Positions 38,967 to 48,082 of a stretch of 64,000 nucleotides of DNA are shown here, one piece after another. Made by a program: the position numbers and the translations under genes. Positions within the stretch are counted from its first letter, which is position 1. Each line of letters begins with the position of its first letter. A model generated the notes under the pieces. The model ran no database searches and was not told the origin of the DNA. It was given only the letters and a program-made list of their open reading frames with translations. The DNA is taken from NCBI RefSeq assembly GCF_004634215.1, contig NZ_SMMH01000014.1, positions 1 through 64,000 on the forward strand, written 5' to 3'. Origin of the DNA: Deinococcus fonticola. GTDB taxonomy: Bacteria; Deinococcota; Deinococci; Deinococcales; Deinococcaceae.

Positions 38967-39577
38967 GCCGGGTTTGAAGGCAGTGCTGAACGCTGGAGTC
39001 TGAATACAGGGACAAAGCCCGCAGAAGGGCCGAAAGACCGGTCACGTCAACCTGAATTGATGGATTTAATTTTTCCGCTGTGGGTGTGCCTATCCTGTCT
39101 GGCACACCTGTATTTCTTTCCTGGCGGTCGCCATAAGCCGTGTCTTCTACACGCCTGACACGGCCCGCCAGCGCGTTACCGACCTTGCGCGTGCCGCACA
39201 GGTTTGGCGCCCAGAGGGCGGCACAGAGCGGGGACACAGACTTTCCGGCCCTGGTCGACAAAGACCCCAGTACCGGCAGCAGCGAAGCGGGCCTGACTGT
39301 CACTCCGGCCGCCTACTTGAACGCCAATGACACCCTCAGCGGGAAATTCAGCAGCAGTCCAGCCAGGTCGTGAGCCGGGCCGGGAACACGGCCAACTTCA
39401 TGGCGCAGCCTGGTCAACCTGGGCCACAGCGGCCCTACGCATTTTCACACCCGCGCAGATGGCGCTTGCCTGGAACGAGTTGACTGCCTGGGTGCACAGG
39501 GGCATGCCCCTATCAGGCGGGCTGAACATCACGAAACGCTAAACCCCGGCGGCGCGGCCAGGGGCGTACCCTGCGGC
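38967..39577. other. Intergenic region, possible gene relic
   Basis: 611 bases between treS and the HAD gene. Short readings at 39140-39376 (VTPAAYLNANDTLSGKF) and in a shifted frame to 39542 have coding-like composition but match no family I know and are broken by stops. It may be a decayed gene. No RNA gene or repeat was seen. Confidence 0.4.
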
Positions 39578-40177
39578 ATGACCATCAAGGCGCTGTTCTG
39601 GGATATCGGCGGGGTGCTGCTGACCAACGGCTGGGACCGCGAGCAGCGGGCTGACGTGATCGCCCGTTACGGGCTGGACGCCACCGACTTTACCGAGCGG
39701 CACAAACTGGCCGTGCCGGAACTGGAGCTGGGCCGCATGACCCTCGACGAGTACCTGAGTCAGGTGGTGTTCTGCACGCCGCGCGAGTTTTCGCGTGAGG
39801 ATTTCCGGGCCAGCATGGAGGCCGAGAGCCAGCCGAAGGAAGAGGTGCTGGCCCTGGCGCGTGAACTGGGCGGGCGCCACCGCATGTATTCGCTGAACAA
39901 CGAAGGGCACGACCTGAACGAGTACCGCATCCGCACTTTCGCATTGCATGATTTCCTGCTGGGGTTTTTCACGTCGTGTTACCTGGGTGTCATGAAGCCC
40001 AACCCCGCCATTTACCGCCTGGGTCTGCACCTGGCGCAGGTCTCTCCCGCCGAAGCGGTCATGATCGACGACCGCATTCAGAATGTGGAGGCGGCGCGCT
40101 CGGTGGGCATGCAGGCGGTGCAGTACATCAACGCGGCGCAACTGCGCGACGAACTGGCAGCACTGGGCATCCACTGA
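39578..40177 (+). CDS. HAD-family hydrolase
   Basis: A 199-residue HAD-superfamily protein of the YihX/epoxide-hydrolase-N type: motif I FWDIGGVLL (the second acid of DxD is Gly, usual in this branch), motif II YSLNNEG, a motif III lysine in VMKPNPAIY and motif IV MIDDRIQNVEAAR. Likely a small phosphatase. TACCCT lies five bases before the ATG. Confidence 0.9.
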   Translation: MTIKALFWDIGGVLLTNGWDREQRADVIARYGLDATDFTERHKLAVPELELGRMTLDEYLSQVVFCTPREFSREDFRASMEAESQPKEEVLALARELGGRHRMYSLNNEGHDLNEYRIRTFALHDFLLGFFTSCYLGVMKPNPAIYRLGLHLAQVSPAEAVMIDDRIQNVEAARSVGMQAVQYINAAQLRDELAALGIH

Positions 40178-40220
40178 AGCCCATTCAGACGGCAGTCAGG
40201 GCAGTGTGCTGCACTGGGCC

Positions 40221-40424
40221 ATGACCGCAACCTGGCGAAACCTGCTGGCTTTTGTGCTCGGCTGCACCGCCGTGGCGCTCGGTTTCTGGGGGGTGCTGCA
40301 AGGGGTCAAACTGCACCACCTGCTTCCCCTGTTGGGTCTCCCGGCAGGGGCGGTTCTGCTGCTGGCAGCCTTCCGGATTTCCCTCAGCGAGTCAACGCCA
40401 GGGGCCAGAGACGCGGACAGGTGA
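40221..40424 (+). CDS. Small two-helix membrane protein
   Basis: A 67-residue protein with two hydrophobic segments (about 8-27 and 33-51: WRNLLAFVLGCTAVALGFWG and LLPLLGLPAGAVLLLAAF). No family recognised. It lies 43 bases after the HAD gene. Coding status is likely but not certain because of its size. Confidence 0.55.
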   Translation: MTATWRNLLAFVLGCTAVALGFWGVLQGVKLHHLLPLLGLPAGAVLLLAAFRISLSESTPGARDADR

Positions 40425-40456
40425 AATTCACATCCCGGCGGAGTACAAGTGAAGGC

Positions 40457-40966
40457 ATGCGTCCTGTACCTGTCCTGCTGACGGCTTTACTGCTGGCTGT
40501 GCCTGCTTCAGCCGCGGGCGTAGGGCTTCGTTCATTGCTCACCGGCAGCGGCGGTCAGCTGCGGGCCGGCGGGAATTCGTTCGTGGTGGTCAAACGCACC
40601 AGTGACCTCAAGCGCTTCGAGCTGGGTGTCATCGTGGCGAACCGGGCCGGCGACCGGGTGCTTGATCTGATTCTGGCCGTCAAGCGCCCGACCCTTTCCC
40701 CCAGTGAACTTGACTTGCTCAGGGGAAACGCCGCTTACGCCGCCACGCGCTGCTTTGGGCTGGACGCCACCCAGCTTCCGGTCTTCAACGCATGGATCAC
40801 GCAGCAGAATGCCGGGGCGGGCCAGCGGGTCAGCGCCACCTTCGGCAAGGTAACGGCCATTTATGTGCGCCAGAACAAACCCGCCGCGCCGTACACCACC
40901 GTGGAGCTGTACCGCGAGGCCGACCGGCCCGGCATGGGGGCCTGGGTCAACTACTGCACCCGCTGA
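40457..40966 (+). CDS. Secreted protein of unknown function
   Basis: A 169-residue protein with a signal peptide (MRPVPVLLTALLLAVPASAAG). The mature part has two cysteines (ATRCFG and NYCTR, the latter at the C-terminus) and an SDLKRFELGVIVANRAGDRVLDL core. No family recognised. TACAAG lies seven bases before the ATG. Confidence 0.72.
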   Translation: MRPVPVLLTALLLAVPASAAGVGLRSLLTGSGGQLRAGGNSFVVVKRTSDLKRFELGVIVANRAGDRVLDLILAVKRPTLSPSELDLLRGNAAYAATRCFGLDATQLPVFNAWITQQNAGAGQRVSATFGKVTAIYVRQNKPAAPYTTVELYREADRPGMGAWVNYCTR

Positions 40967-40991
40967 CTGGCGCCAGTCTTTAGGTTTTTAA
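40965..40991 (+). terminator. Terminator of the secreted-protein gene
   Basis: GACTGGCGCCAGTC (40965-40978) is a perfect 14-bp palindrome, followed by TTTAGGTTTTT. It overlaps the stop codons of both convergent genes. Confidence 0.7.
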
Positions 40992-41689
40992 CCCAGTTCG
41001 GCTTCCTGCACGATATGCAGAACGCGCTCGCGGATCTGGCGTTCCTCGCGCAGGTAACGCTGGGCGCTCATCTGCACGCCGATGCTGGCGACCACCTGAT
41101 CGCCGTGGTGGTAGGGCACACCCAGAGTGCACTGCCCCGGAATCCATTCCTCGATGCTGTAGGCGTACCCCAGGCGGCGCACGCGGGCCACTTCGGTCTT
41201 CCATTCGTCCAGGGTGGTGATGCTGCTTTGCGTGCAGGCCTCGAAGGTGCTGGGGGTAATGTCGTTGAAGGCGTACAGCAGTTTGCCGCTGGCGGTGGCA
41301 GTGGCCGGCAGGTAGATGTCGAGCGGCAAGTCGATGTCCGCGTCGGGGTGGCGCTCGCGGATGGCGGCGACCACGTCCTCGCCTTCCAGCAGGCACAGGA
41401 AAGCCACGGATTTGACTTCCAGAGCCAGGCGCGTGATCAGGGCGCGGGCATCCTGGAACCACGGCAGCGCGGCCGTCAGTTGTGCACCCATCTCACTGAT
41501 GTGCCAGGACAGGCGGTACTTGCCGTGTGGGGTGCGGCGCAGGAACCCGGCTTCGGTCAGGCCGGCCAGGTAGGCGTGCGCGGTGGCGCGGGGAACATCG
41601 AGGTGCGCGGCGAGGGCACGCACACCCCACTCGGGCTGGTCGGCGCTGAAGGCACCGAGGATGGTGGAGGCTTTCTGCAAGGACAGCAC
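40988..41689 (-). CDS. IclR-family transcription regulator
   Basis: A 233-residue regulator: N-terminal winged helix (WGVRALAAHLDVPRATAHAYLAGL) and a C-terminal IclR effector domain (SVAFLCLLEGEDVVAAIR, GKLLYAF, GYAYSIEEWIPGQ). The effector is unknown. GTG start with TAGGCT six bases upstream on the minus strand. Confidence 0.9.
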   Translation of the reverse strand: MLSLQKASTILGAFSADQPEWGVRALAAHLDVPRATAHAYLAGLTEAGFLRRTPHGKYRLSWHISEMGAQLTAALPWFQDARALITRLALEVKSVAFLCLLEGEDVVAAIRERHPDADIDLPLDIYLPATATASGKLLYAFNDITPSTFEACTQSSITTLDEWKTEVARVRRLGYAYSIEEWIPGQCTLGVPYHHGDQVVASIGVQMSAQRYLREERQIRERVLHIVQEAELG

Positions 41690-41911
41690 CCGTCCAGCCT
41701 ACAGGGACACAGCGCGATTGTATAGCCCAGGCGTGCCCGTAGGTTCAGCTGCGCCACACCTCATCCGTCACGTCCGTCTAGGAATCATGCAGTTTATTAA
41801 GCCAGAAGAAAGCAATTCATTAAGACAAAACGCCACCGCCCAGAGCCAGGGTAGTCGTGAAATGAGTTTTCTCGATTACTGAGATTAAGGTTGTCCATTA
41901 TACTGTCGTCC

Positions 41912-42985
41912 ATGCAGTCCCCTCAGATGCCGCTCACGTCCTCAGGACTACTGACGGACATTGGGCGGCAAAGAATCGGGGGGGTTAATCAAGACGCCGG
42001 TATGGCCCTGGACTTGCCCCGGGGCGGGCTGTACGCCGTAGCAGATGGCATGGGCGGCCACGCCGCTGGGGAACTGGCCGCCAACCTGGCGCTCGATACC
42101 CTGACGCAGAACTACCTGGAAGGCCGGGGCCAGCCGCCCGAACGCCTGGCCGAGGCGGTGCAGGCCGCCAATCTGGCTGTGATCCGGCACGCCGTGGGCG
42201 AGTCCGTCGGTATGGGCACCACCCTGCTGGCCATCCTGATCGACGGCGGCGCGGCCCTGGTGGCGCACGTCGGCGATTCCCGCGCCTACCTGCTGCGCGA
42301 CAACGAACTGCTGCGCCTCACCGACGATCACTCCTGGGTGGCCGAGCAAGTACGTCTGGGGTTCCTGACCGAGGAAGAAGCGCACGAGCACCAGTGGAAA
42401 AGCGTGGTAAACAATGCCCTGGGCGGCGAGGAGCGCGTCAGGTTGGAACTGTTCGGGCTGCCCGTGAAGGCCGGTGACCGCCTGCTGATTTGCAGTGATG
42501 GCCTTAGCGGCGTGGTGGCAGAACCTGAACTGCTGCGTTTCCTGAGCCGCCGCGACGCGCCTGAAACCGTCACGCGCCTGCTGGTGGACGCTGCGAACGA
42601 CGAGGGTGGCCCCGACAACATCACGGCCGTGATCGTGGATGTCATGCGCACCCTGCCGCTGCCCCGTTACGCCCTGCCCCCCCGCACGCCAGACGGGCCG
42701 GAGTACGTGGACGTCCTGCTGACTGCCCGGCGCGGCAGCAGCCTGGTGACGTACCTGATCCTGACCCTGGTGTACTTCACTCTGCTGGGCATGATCCTGA
42801 TTCCCGAGCATCGCACGCTAATCGGCCTGCTGGGACTGCTGCTGCTGGCCGTGATCGTCTTTCTTCAGGGGAGGGTGCAACGCGGCCTGGTGGCCGCCCG
42901 GAGTACCCGCCCGGCGGTGGCCCTCAAGCGCGTCGGCACCTCCCTGCGTTCAGACCCCGACCCCCCGGAACGCAAGTTGAACTGA
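41912..42985 (+). CDS. PP2C-type serine/threonine phosphatase, membrane-anchored
   Basis: A 357-residue protein. Residues about 1-245 form a PPM phosphatase: [46 protein letters not shown] and [11 protein letters not shown] with the metal aspartates. Two hydrophobic segments (about 272-292 and 296-315) anchor it, catalytic domain inside. TATACT seven bases before ATG 41912 marks a leaderless start. No kinase gene is adjacent. Confidence 0.93.
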   Translation: MQSPQMPLTSSGLLTDIGRQRIGGVNQDAGMALDLPRGGLYAVADGMGGHAAGELAANLALDTLTQNYLEGRGQPPERLAEAVQAANLAVIRHAVGESVGMGTTLLAILIDGGAALVAHVGDSRAYLLRDNELLRLTDDHSWVAEQVRLGFLTEEEAHEHQWKSVVNNALGGEERVRLELFGLPVKAGDRLLICSDGLSGVVAEPELLRFLSRRDAPETVTRLLVDAANDEGGPDNITAVIVDVMRTLPLPRYALPPRTPDGPEYVDVLLTARRGSSLVTYLILTLVYFTLLGMILIPEHRTLIGLLGLLLLAVIVFLQGRVQRGLVAARSTRPAVALKRVGTSLRSDPDPPERKLN

Positions 42986-43066
42986 CTCTCGCCTGCCCAG
43001 GGTGCAGTGCTCCGTGAAACCCCCGGGCCGCGTGCCCTGAACCCTTCCGGGCATTACAGTACGGTC

Positions 43067-43444
43067 ATGAAAGAAATTATCCAGACGGACACCGCGCCCG
43101 CCGCCATTGGCCCCTACAGTCAGGCCGTGAAGGTGGGGCACCTGCTGATCACCAGTGGACAGATTCCCCTGACCCCCAGCGGCGACCTGGTGGCGGGAGG
43201 CATTGCCGAGCAGACCGGGCAGGTCATGCGTAACCTCGAAGCCCTGTTGGCCGCCGCTGGCAGCGACCTGAACCGCGTGGTCAAGACTACCGTGTTCCTG
43301 GCCGACATGAACGAATTCGCCGCCATGAACGCCGTGTACGAGCAGCATTTCACCGCACCGTACCCGGCCCGCAGCACTGTGCAGGTCGCCCGCCTACCGC
43401 GCGACGTACGCGTCGAAATTGAAGTGATCGCCGACCTGAGCTAA
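43067..43444 (+). CDS. ridA: RidA-family 2-iminobutanoate/2-iminopropanoate deaminase
   Basis: A 125-residue RidA: IGPYSQAVKVGHLLITSGQIPL, NLEALLAAAGSDLNRVVKTTVFL and the active-site PARSTVQVARLPRDVRVEIE with the conserved Arg. It hydrolyses reactive enamine/imine products of PLP enzymes. TACAGT lies six bases before the ATG. Confidence 0.96.
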   Translation: MKEIIQTDTAPAAIGPYSQAVKVGHLLITSGQIPLTPSGDLVAGGIAEQTGQVMRNLEALLAAAGSDLNRVVKTTVFLADMNEFAAMNAVYEQHFTAPYPARSTVQVARLPRDVRVEIEVIADLS

Positions 43445-43564
43445 GTCGGCTGAAGCCAGAACGCCCCGGTGAAAAGCCCGGAAGCTTTCTGGTCTGGCGC
43501 ATAGAATAGGGGGTTTGTGCCTTCCGTCTCGACGCTAGGCCCCCATTCGTGGCATTGTGCTGGG

Positions 43565-44416
43565 GTGTTTGTCCTACCTGTTCGCTTCGAGCGAAGTCCC
43601 AAATTGCACAGCATGCTCAGCGAGCAGGACTACCCGGTGGGTACGCGCGTGGTCGTGCAGGGCAAACGCGGCCCCGAAGTCGCCACCGTGCGCGGCCAGG
43701 CCAGCCCACCCGACCCCAAAGGCCGTTACGGCGCGTTGCTGCGGGCCGCCAGCCCGGAGGAACTGAACCGCTGGGAAGACCTGCACCGGCAGGGCGAGGA
43801 CTTGAAGTGGCTGCTGCGGGCCCGGGCCCGCGAACGCCGCCTGCCCGTGAAACTGGTCGCGGTGGAGTTCACGTTGGACGAGAGCCTGGTGACCATCAGT
43901 TACAGCGCCGACGAACGCATCGAGCTGGGGCCACTTATCGCCGAGTTGCGCGAACACACCCGCGCCCGCGTGAACTTTGCCGCCATCGGCCCGCGTGAGC
44001 AGGCGCAGATGCTGGGCACCCTGGGCGCGTGCGGCCGCGAGAATTGCAGCAGCACGCACCTTCAGGATTTCGCGCCGGTCAGTATCCGCATGGCCCGCGA
44101 CCAGCAACTGCCGCTAAACCCTGAAAAACTCAGTGGGCCGTGCGGGCGACTGCTGTGCTGCCTGCAGTTCGAGCACACCCAGTACCTGGAACTGCTCAAG
44201 GATTTGCCACGCAAGAACGCCCGCGTGTGTCATGAAGGCAGCGGCGCCTGCGGGAAGGTCACCAAACTTCACCCGCTGAAAGGCACCGTCGACATACATA
44301 CCGAGCAGGGGCCGGTGTACGACCTGCCCGCCAGTGAATTGAAACGCGCGACTGACACTCCAGCCAGCCACCCTGGCAAAAGCCGCGCCGAAAGCCCTTC
44401 AGAGTCAGAAAGATAG
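43565..44416 (+). CDS. PSP1-domain protein
   Basis: About 283 residues. [13 protein letters not shown], the cysteine-rich [14 protein letters not shown] and [19 protein letters not shown] are the PSP1 C-terminal domain signature (YaaT/RicT-like). In Bacillus, YaaT works in a complex affecting RNase Y; the same role here is inference. The start is uncertain: GTG at 43565 gives the family-like [13 protein letters not shown], and another GTG at 43517 follows TAGAAT. Confidence 0.88.
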   Translation: MFVLPVRFERSPKLHSMLSEQDYPVGTRVVVQGKRGPEVATVRGQASPPDPKGRYGALLRAASPEELNRWEDLHRQGEDLKWLLRARARERRLPVKLVAVEFTLDESLVTISYSADERIELGPLIAELREHTRARVNFAAIGPREQAQMLGTLGACGRENCSSTHLQDFAPVSIRMARDQQLPLNPEKLSGPCGRLLCCLQFEHTQYLELLKDLPRKNARVCHEGSGACGKVTKLHPLKGTVDIHTEQGPVYDLPASELKRATDTPASHPGKSRAESPSESER

Positions 44417-44819
44417 TCCGCCTGACGGGCCAGGCTCGACGCTATACAAAAGCGGCACCCTGGGCATTGACGACTGAACAGTGGGCGGAGCCATACGGCG
44501 TCAGTCGTCAATGTTCGTGGTTCCGCTTCTTCCCATACCTGAGAAGGTGGAAGAGTCCTCTGTGCTGTCGGGTACTTGGATTAGAGATTCAGCGACAGCC
44601 AGTCAAAATCTAACGATTCAGGATCAACGCCATTCGTAGGATTTCACACAGATGCCACTGACCGTGAAAATCATCGCGTACAGCGCAGTCAAGCGACTGA
44701 CGCAGAGAACAAATAAGAAAGGTGAGAGAAAGAAAGCCATATAAACGGAATCCAAGGCCTTCTTCCTTCACACTCATGACCTATCTAACCAGCAGTTTTA
44801 CTAGCGAACCCGCAGGAGA
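44417..44819. other. Intergenic region with a strong hairpin
   Basis: 403 bases between the convergent PSP1 and barrel-protein genes. It contains a perfect 13-bp inverted repeat (44465-44477 and 44501-44513; see findings) and a second stem GCTGTCG/CGACAGC (44564-44570, 44593-44599). The right half is AT-richer and has a 30-codon reading frame (from 44652, MPLTVKIIAYSAVKRL) that could be a transposase-tail relic. Nothing intact. Confidence 0.5.
44465..44513. repeat. Perfect 13-bp inverted repeat
   Basis: CATTGACGACTGA (44465-44477) and TCAGTCGTCAATG (44501-44513) with a 23-base loop. No T-run on either side, so a standard terminator is unlikely. Confidence 0.8.
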
Positions 44820-45845
44820 TTATTTAGGCGCGCTAGAAATGCCGAACAGGAACGTGGACGTCTGTGTGGTCGGCCCCCACTGGTACCCGATGGTCGGCCC
44901 GATCAGGACGGGCAGGCGCTTATCGTAAATCAGGATGTCCCCACGCAGATAGGTGTAGTCGCCCGTCCAGTTACGGGTGGCGCGAATGCGGAAGCCGCCC
45001 AATCCGGTGTTCTGGTTAGGGTTAATCGGCGTCCTGAGCAGCAGGCTGCCATTCGTCTCCTCGTAACGGGCGAAGTTGAAGTCCGGAATGGCCACCTTAC
45101 CGAACGCGAAACGTTCAAGGTGTGAGACATCCAGCAGCAGCGTACGGCTGGGATTATAGGTGGCCCCAAAGGTCAGATCCACGCTGGTCTGCGCGGTGGA
45201 CTGCGCCGGGAAAGTGTACAGCCGTGCGGTGGCCACGCCGCGCACCGAGGTTGCCGGGTTCAGTTTCAAGGTATCCCTGGCGGTCACTTCCGACTGCGTG
45301 TAGGGAGCAACGACACCCTTTTGCTCGGCGATACCCACATTGTTCAGGACGCGCACCTTGTTATTCGCCACCGTGAAGGCGTACCCGACGGAGACCTTGG
45401 AATGATAGCCCGCGCCCTGCCATTTGGCGCTCCACTGTACACCCGTGTAGGGATCGTAGGTCATTTCCGCACGGGGAATCCCTGTTTTGGCGGTCGCGCC
45501 GTTATCAAACACACCAGCTGCGATCAGGACACCCTGGTAACGGGTGAAGAGGTTGTATTCCCAGTAATTGGGGCGTTTGGCCAGTGTGAAGCGAATGTCC
45601 TGCGTCAGCGGCAGTGGGAAGGCCCTTATCCCAAAGCCGTCGGACGGCGTAACCAGCACAGTCGTGGAGCCGAAACGCGAAAAGTAGTTGGGGGGAAACT
45701 TGGCGGCGAAGGCCTCCAATCCCGAAGGCTGGGGGGCTGACGCGGGGGTCACCGAACTTTGCGCTAGGGCACCCCCGCTCAACAGAGTCAGGGTGAGGAG
45801 CTTGTGTCCCAAGGACAAGCGGTTAGTAGTGAGGAGTTGAGTCAT
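44820..45845 (-). CDS. Secreted beta-rich protein, possibly an outer-membrane barrel
   Basis: A 341-residue protein with a signal peptide (about residues 1-28, ending GGALAQ). The mature part alternates short beta strands rich in Tyr, Arg, Asn and aromatic residues (YNLFTRYQGVLIAAG, VSVGYAFTVANNKVRV, TYLRGDILIYDKRLPV) and ends with STFLFGISSAPK, which suggests a membrane barrel. Family not recognised. TATACG lies six bases before the ATG. It stands between the PSP1 gene and the polysaccharide operon and could be an exopolysaccharide-related outer-envelope component (weak inference). Confidence 0.68.
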   Translation of the reverse strand: MTQLLTTNRLSLGHKLLTLTLLSGGALAQSSVTPASAPQPSGLEAFAAKFPPNYFSRFGSTTVLVTPSDGFGIRAFPLPLTQDIRFTLAKRPNYWEYNLFTRYQGVLIAAGVFDNGATAKTGIPRAEMTYDPYTGVQWSAKWQGAGYHSKVSVGYAFTVANNKVRVLNNVGIAEQKGVVAPYTQSEVTARDTLKLNPATSVRGVATARLYTFPAQSTAQTSVDLTFGATYNPSRTLLLDVSHLERFAFGKVAIPDFNFARYEETNGSLLLRTPINPNQNTGLGGFRIRATRNWTGDYTYLRGDILIYDKRLPVLIGPTIGYQWGPTTQTSTFLFGISSAPK

Positions 45846-46246
45846 AAGCCACGTATACTATAACTTTGTTAACCGTTCACTTTTCCAGTTCAACAGTCAA
45901 AATTACTTCTACACTTTTTTACGCCCAACTCATTTTCGAGTCATGAGAAACTTGAGGCACGAAATCTCACTTCCCTACAAACTGATATTTTTGCGCATCT
46001 ATAAGTCTTCTTCACTGTCTACAGGAAAAGAAAGAGTAATATCTTACAATCCGCTCGTACACCAAGGCAGTTTGCAAGGCCCGTCTATGATGCCTTGGTG
46101 GGGTCGATTACCGACCAGAATAAAAAGTCGAGAGAGACAGGTTCCTCGACTCTTCGTCAGCTTTACTTGTCTGCTGGGAAAAAGCACCACAGCATAGAAA
46201 AAGACCTGAGCTGAACGCTTGGTCGTCCGTCGTGCAGCCGATGACC
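45846..46246. other. AT-rich intergenic region downstream of the polysaccharide operon
   Basis: About 400 bases. Holds a 10-bp inverted repeat CACCAAGGCA/TGCCTTGGTG (46060-46069, 46091-46100) and the operon terminator (46120-46151). An 84-codon reading frame (45943-46197) crosses both and is not credible as a gene. Confidence 0.5.
46120..46151 (-). terminator. Intrinsic terminator of the polysaccharide operon
   Basis: On the minus strand the stem AGTCGAG/CTCGACT (46151-46145 and 46132-46126) is followed by TTTTTATT. It lies about 95 bases after the last gene of the operon. Confidence 0.82.
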
Positions 46247-48082
46247 TCAGCCCGTGGTGTTGAACTTGTTTTCTGGAATCATGTCGGCGAGTAAAAGCCG
46301 AACGGTCTGGCTGTCGTTCCGGCGGGCACCCTCGACCAGACGGGTCAACTCGTGTTGCAAAATATTCGGATTGACCTGCTGTAGGTTCGCGCTGAAAATC
46401 TCGCTGTGGCTGGTGGCGCTGGTACCCTCGCCGCTGGTCAGCAGTTCCTCGTACAGCTTCTCGCCAGGACGAATGCCGCTGTAGACGACATCCACGTTCC
46501 TGGCCCCACTGAGGCGGATCACGTCATGTGCCAGATCGGAAATCTTGACTGGCTCACCCATGTTGAGCAGGTACACCTTGCCGTTTTCCGCGAGCCCTCC
46601 GGCCTGGAGCACCAGTCGGGCTGCCTCGGGAATAGTCATGAAGTACCGCACCATGTCGGGGTGGGTCACGGTAATCGGGCCTCCCATCCGAATCTGCTCC
46701 ATGAAGGTCGGCACTACGCTGCCGCGGCTGCCCAGCACATTCCCGAAACGCACCGACACCAGGGCCTGATGCACATTGGCACGCGCGGCCCCGGCTGCCA
46801 CCACCATCTCGGCGACTCGCTTGGACGCCCCCATCACGCTGGTGGGATTGACCGCCTTATCGGTGGACACATTCACCAGCCGCGTCACACCGTACTTCAG
46901 CGACAGCTCCACGATGTTCTGGGTGCCCACCACATTGTTGAGGATGGCCTCCGAGGGTGTCTGTTCCATCAAGGGCACGTGCTTGTGGGCCGCCGCGTGA
47001 AACACCACTTCCGGGCGATACTCAGCAAAAACCGCTTCCAGCCGGGCCAGATCCCGCACATCGCCGATCAGACCAATGTGTTTGATTTCAGGCCAGTGGC
47101 GCACCAGTTCCTGCTGAATGGAAAAAATGCTGTTTTCACCACGCCCGAACAGCAGCAGGGTGGCCGGGCCGAATGGCACCAGCTGACGTACGATTTCCGA
47201 ACCGATGCTGCCTCCCGCCCCCGTCACCAGAATGACGCGGCCCTTCAGGTAACTGGCGATTTCGGACGTATTTAACTTGACTGGAGGGCGGCGCAGCAGA
47301 TCTTCCAGATTCACCTCACGAATCTGGCTGATATTCACGTCCCCGCTCAGAATTTCGAATACTCCTGGGATAATGCGGTAACGCACCTGGGCTTCACGTG
47401 ACAGGTCAACCACCCGCCGCACGAACTCACCCGAGGCGGAAGGAACGGCAATCAGCACTTCTTCTGCCTGCTCGCGCTGCACGACCGCCAGCAGGTCACT
47501 CACCTGCCCAAAGACTGGCAGGCCCACCACGCGTTGCCGCTGTTTCAGGGGTTCGTCGTCCAGAAAACCGATGGGTTGCAGGCCCGCCTCCGGGTGACGC
47601 TGCATTTCACGAACGAACATGCTGCCGGCCTCACCAGCCCCCACGACCAGCACACGGCGCAGGGGGCCGGCTTCGCGGCGCTGCGTGGTTTCGTGAAGCA
47701 GGCGCACCGTCAGCCGCACTCCACCCATCATCAGGAAAGCCAGGCCGCCGGCCAGCAGCGGGATACTGCGTGGAAAGTCCAGCCAGGGCCGCAGAATGAA
47801 TCCGGCGGCAAACACGATCAGGGTCGTGAAAGCCACCATGCGGGCCAGCAGGTTCAGGTCGAGGACACCGACCCGGTTCCAGGCCTGGTGGTGCAGGGCG
47901 TACCTCAACTCCATGACCGCCATGACCAGGGCGCTTATCAGGAGGTATGCCCAGACACTTGGGGGGATGCCTTCTCCAAACAGGGTAGGGCGTCTGAAGG
48001 CATAGGCCAGGAAGCCCGCTGCCAGCCACACGCCCAGATCGATCAGAAATTTGGTGAGGGCCGTTGAAGGGGGCATGTTCAC
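46247..48082 (-). CDS. pglF: UDP-GlcNAc 4,6-dehydratase, membrane type (PglF/WbpM-like)
   Basis: A 611-residue protein with four N-terminal membrane segments (first about 130 residues), a CoA-binding-like Rossmann domain, and a C-terminal SDR domain with LVTGAGGSIGSE. Catalytic residues are in NVSTDKAVNPTSVMGASK, with Met where classical SDRs have Tyr, as in PglF and WbpM. It makes UDP-4-keto-6-deoxy-GlcNAc, step one of bacillosamine synthesis. Its start overlaps the aminotransferase stop (ATGA). Last gene of the operon. Confidence 0.92.
   Translation of the reverse strand: MNMPPSTALTKFLIDLGVWLAAGFLAYAFRRPTLFGEGIPPSVWAYLLISALVMAVMELRYALHHQAWNRVGVLDLNLLARMVAFTTLIVFAAGFILRPWLDFPRSIPLLAGGLAFLMMGGVRLTVRLLHETTQRREAGPLRRVLVVGAGEAGSMFVREMQRHPEAGLQPIGFLDDEPLKQRQRVVGLPVFGQVSDLLAVVQREQAEEVLIAVPSASGEFVRRVVDLSREAQVRYRIIPGVFEILSGDVNISQIREVNLEDLLRRPPVKLNTSEIASYLKGRVILVTGAGGSIGSEIVRQLVPFGPATLLLFGRGENSIFSIQQELVRHWPEIKHIGLIGDVRDLARLEAVFAEYRPEVVFHAAAHKHVPLMEQTPSEAILNNVVGTQNIVELSLKYGVTRLVNVSTDKAVNPTSVMGASKRVAEMVVAAGAARANVHQALVSVRFGNVLGSRGSVVPTFMEQIRMGGPITVTHPDMVRYFMTIPEAARLVLQAGGLAENGKVYLLNMGEPVKISDLAHDVIRLSGARNVDVVYSGIRPGEKLYEELLTSGEGTSATSHSEIFSANLQQVNPNILQHELTRLVEGARRNDSQTVRLLLADMIPENKFNTTG

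Noticed and set aside
45943..46197. 84-codon plus-strand frame after the barrel gene
   Set aside because: It runs through an inverted repeat and the operon terminator and has no recognisable start signal or family.
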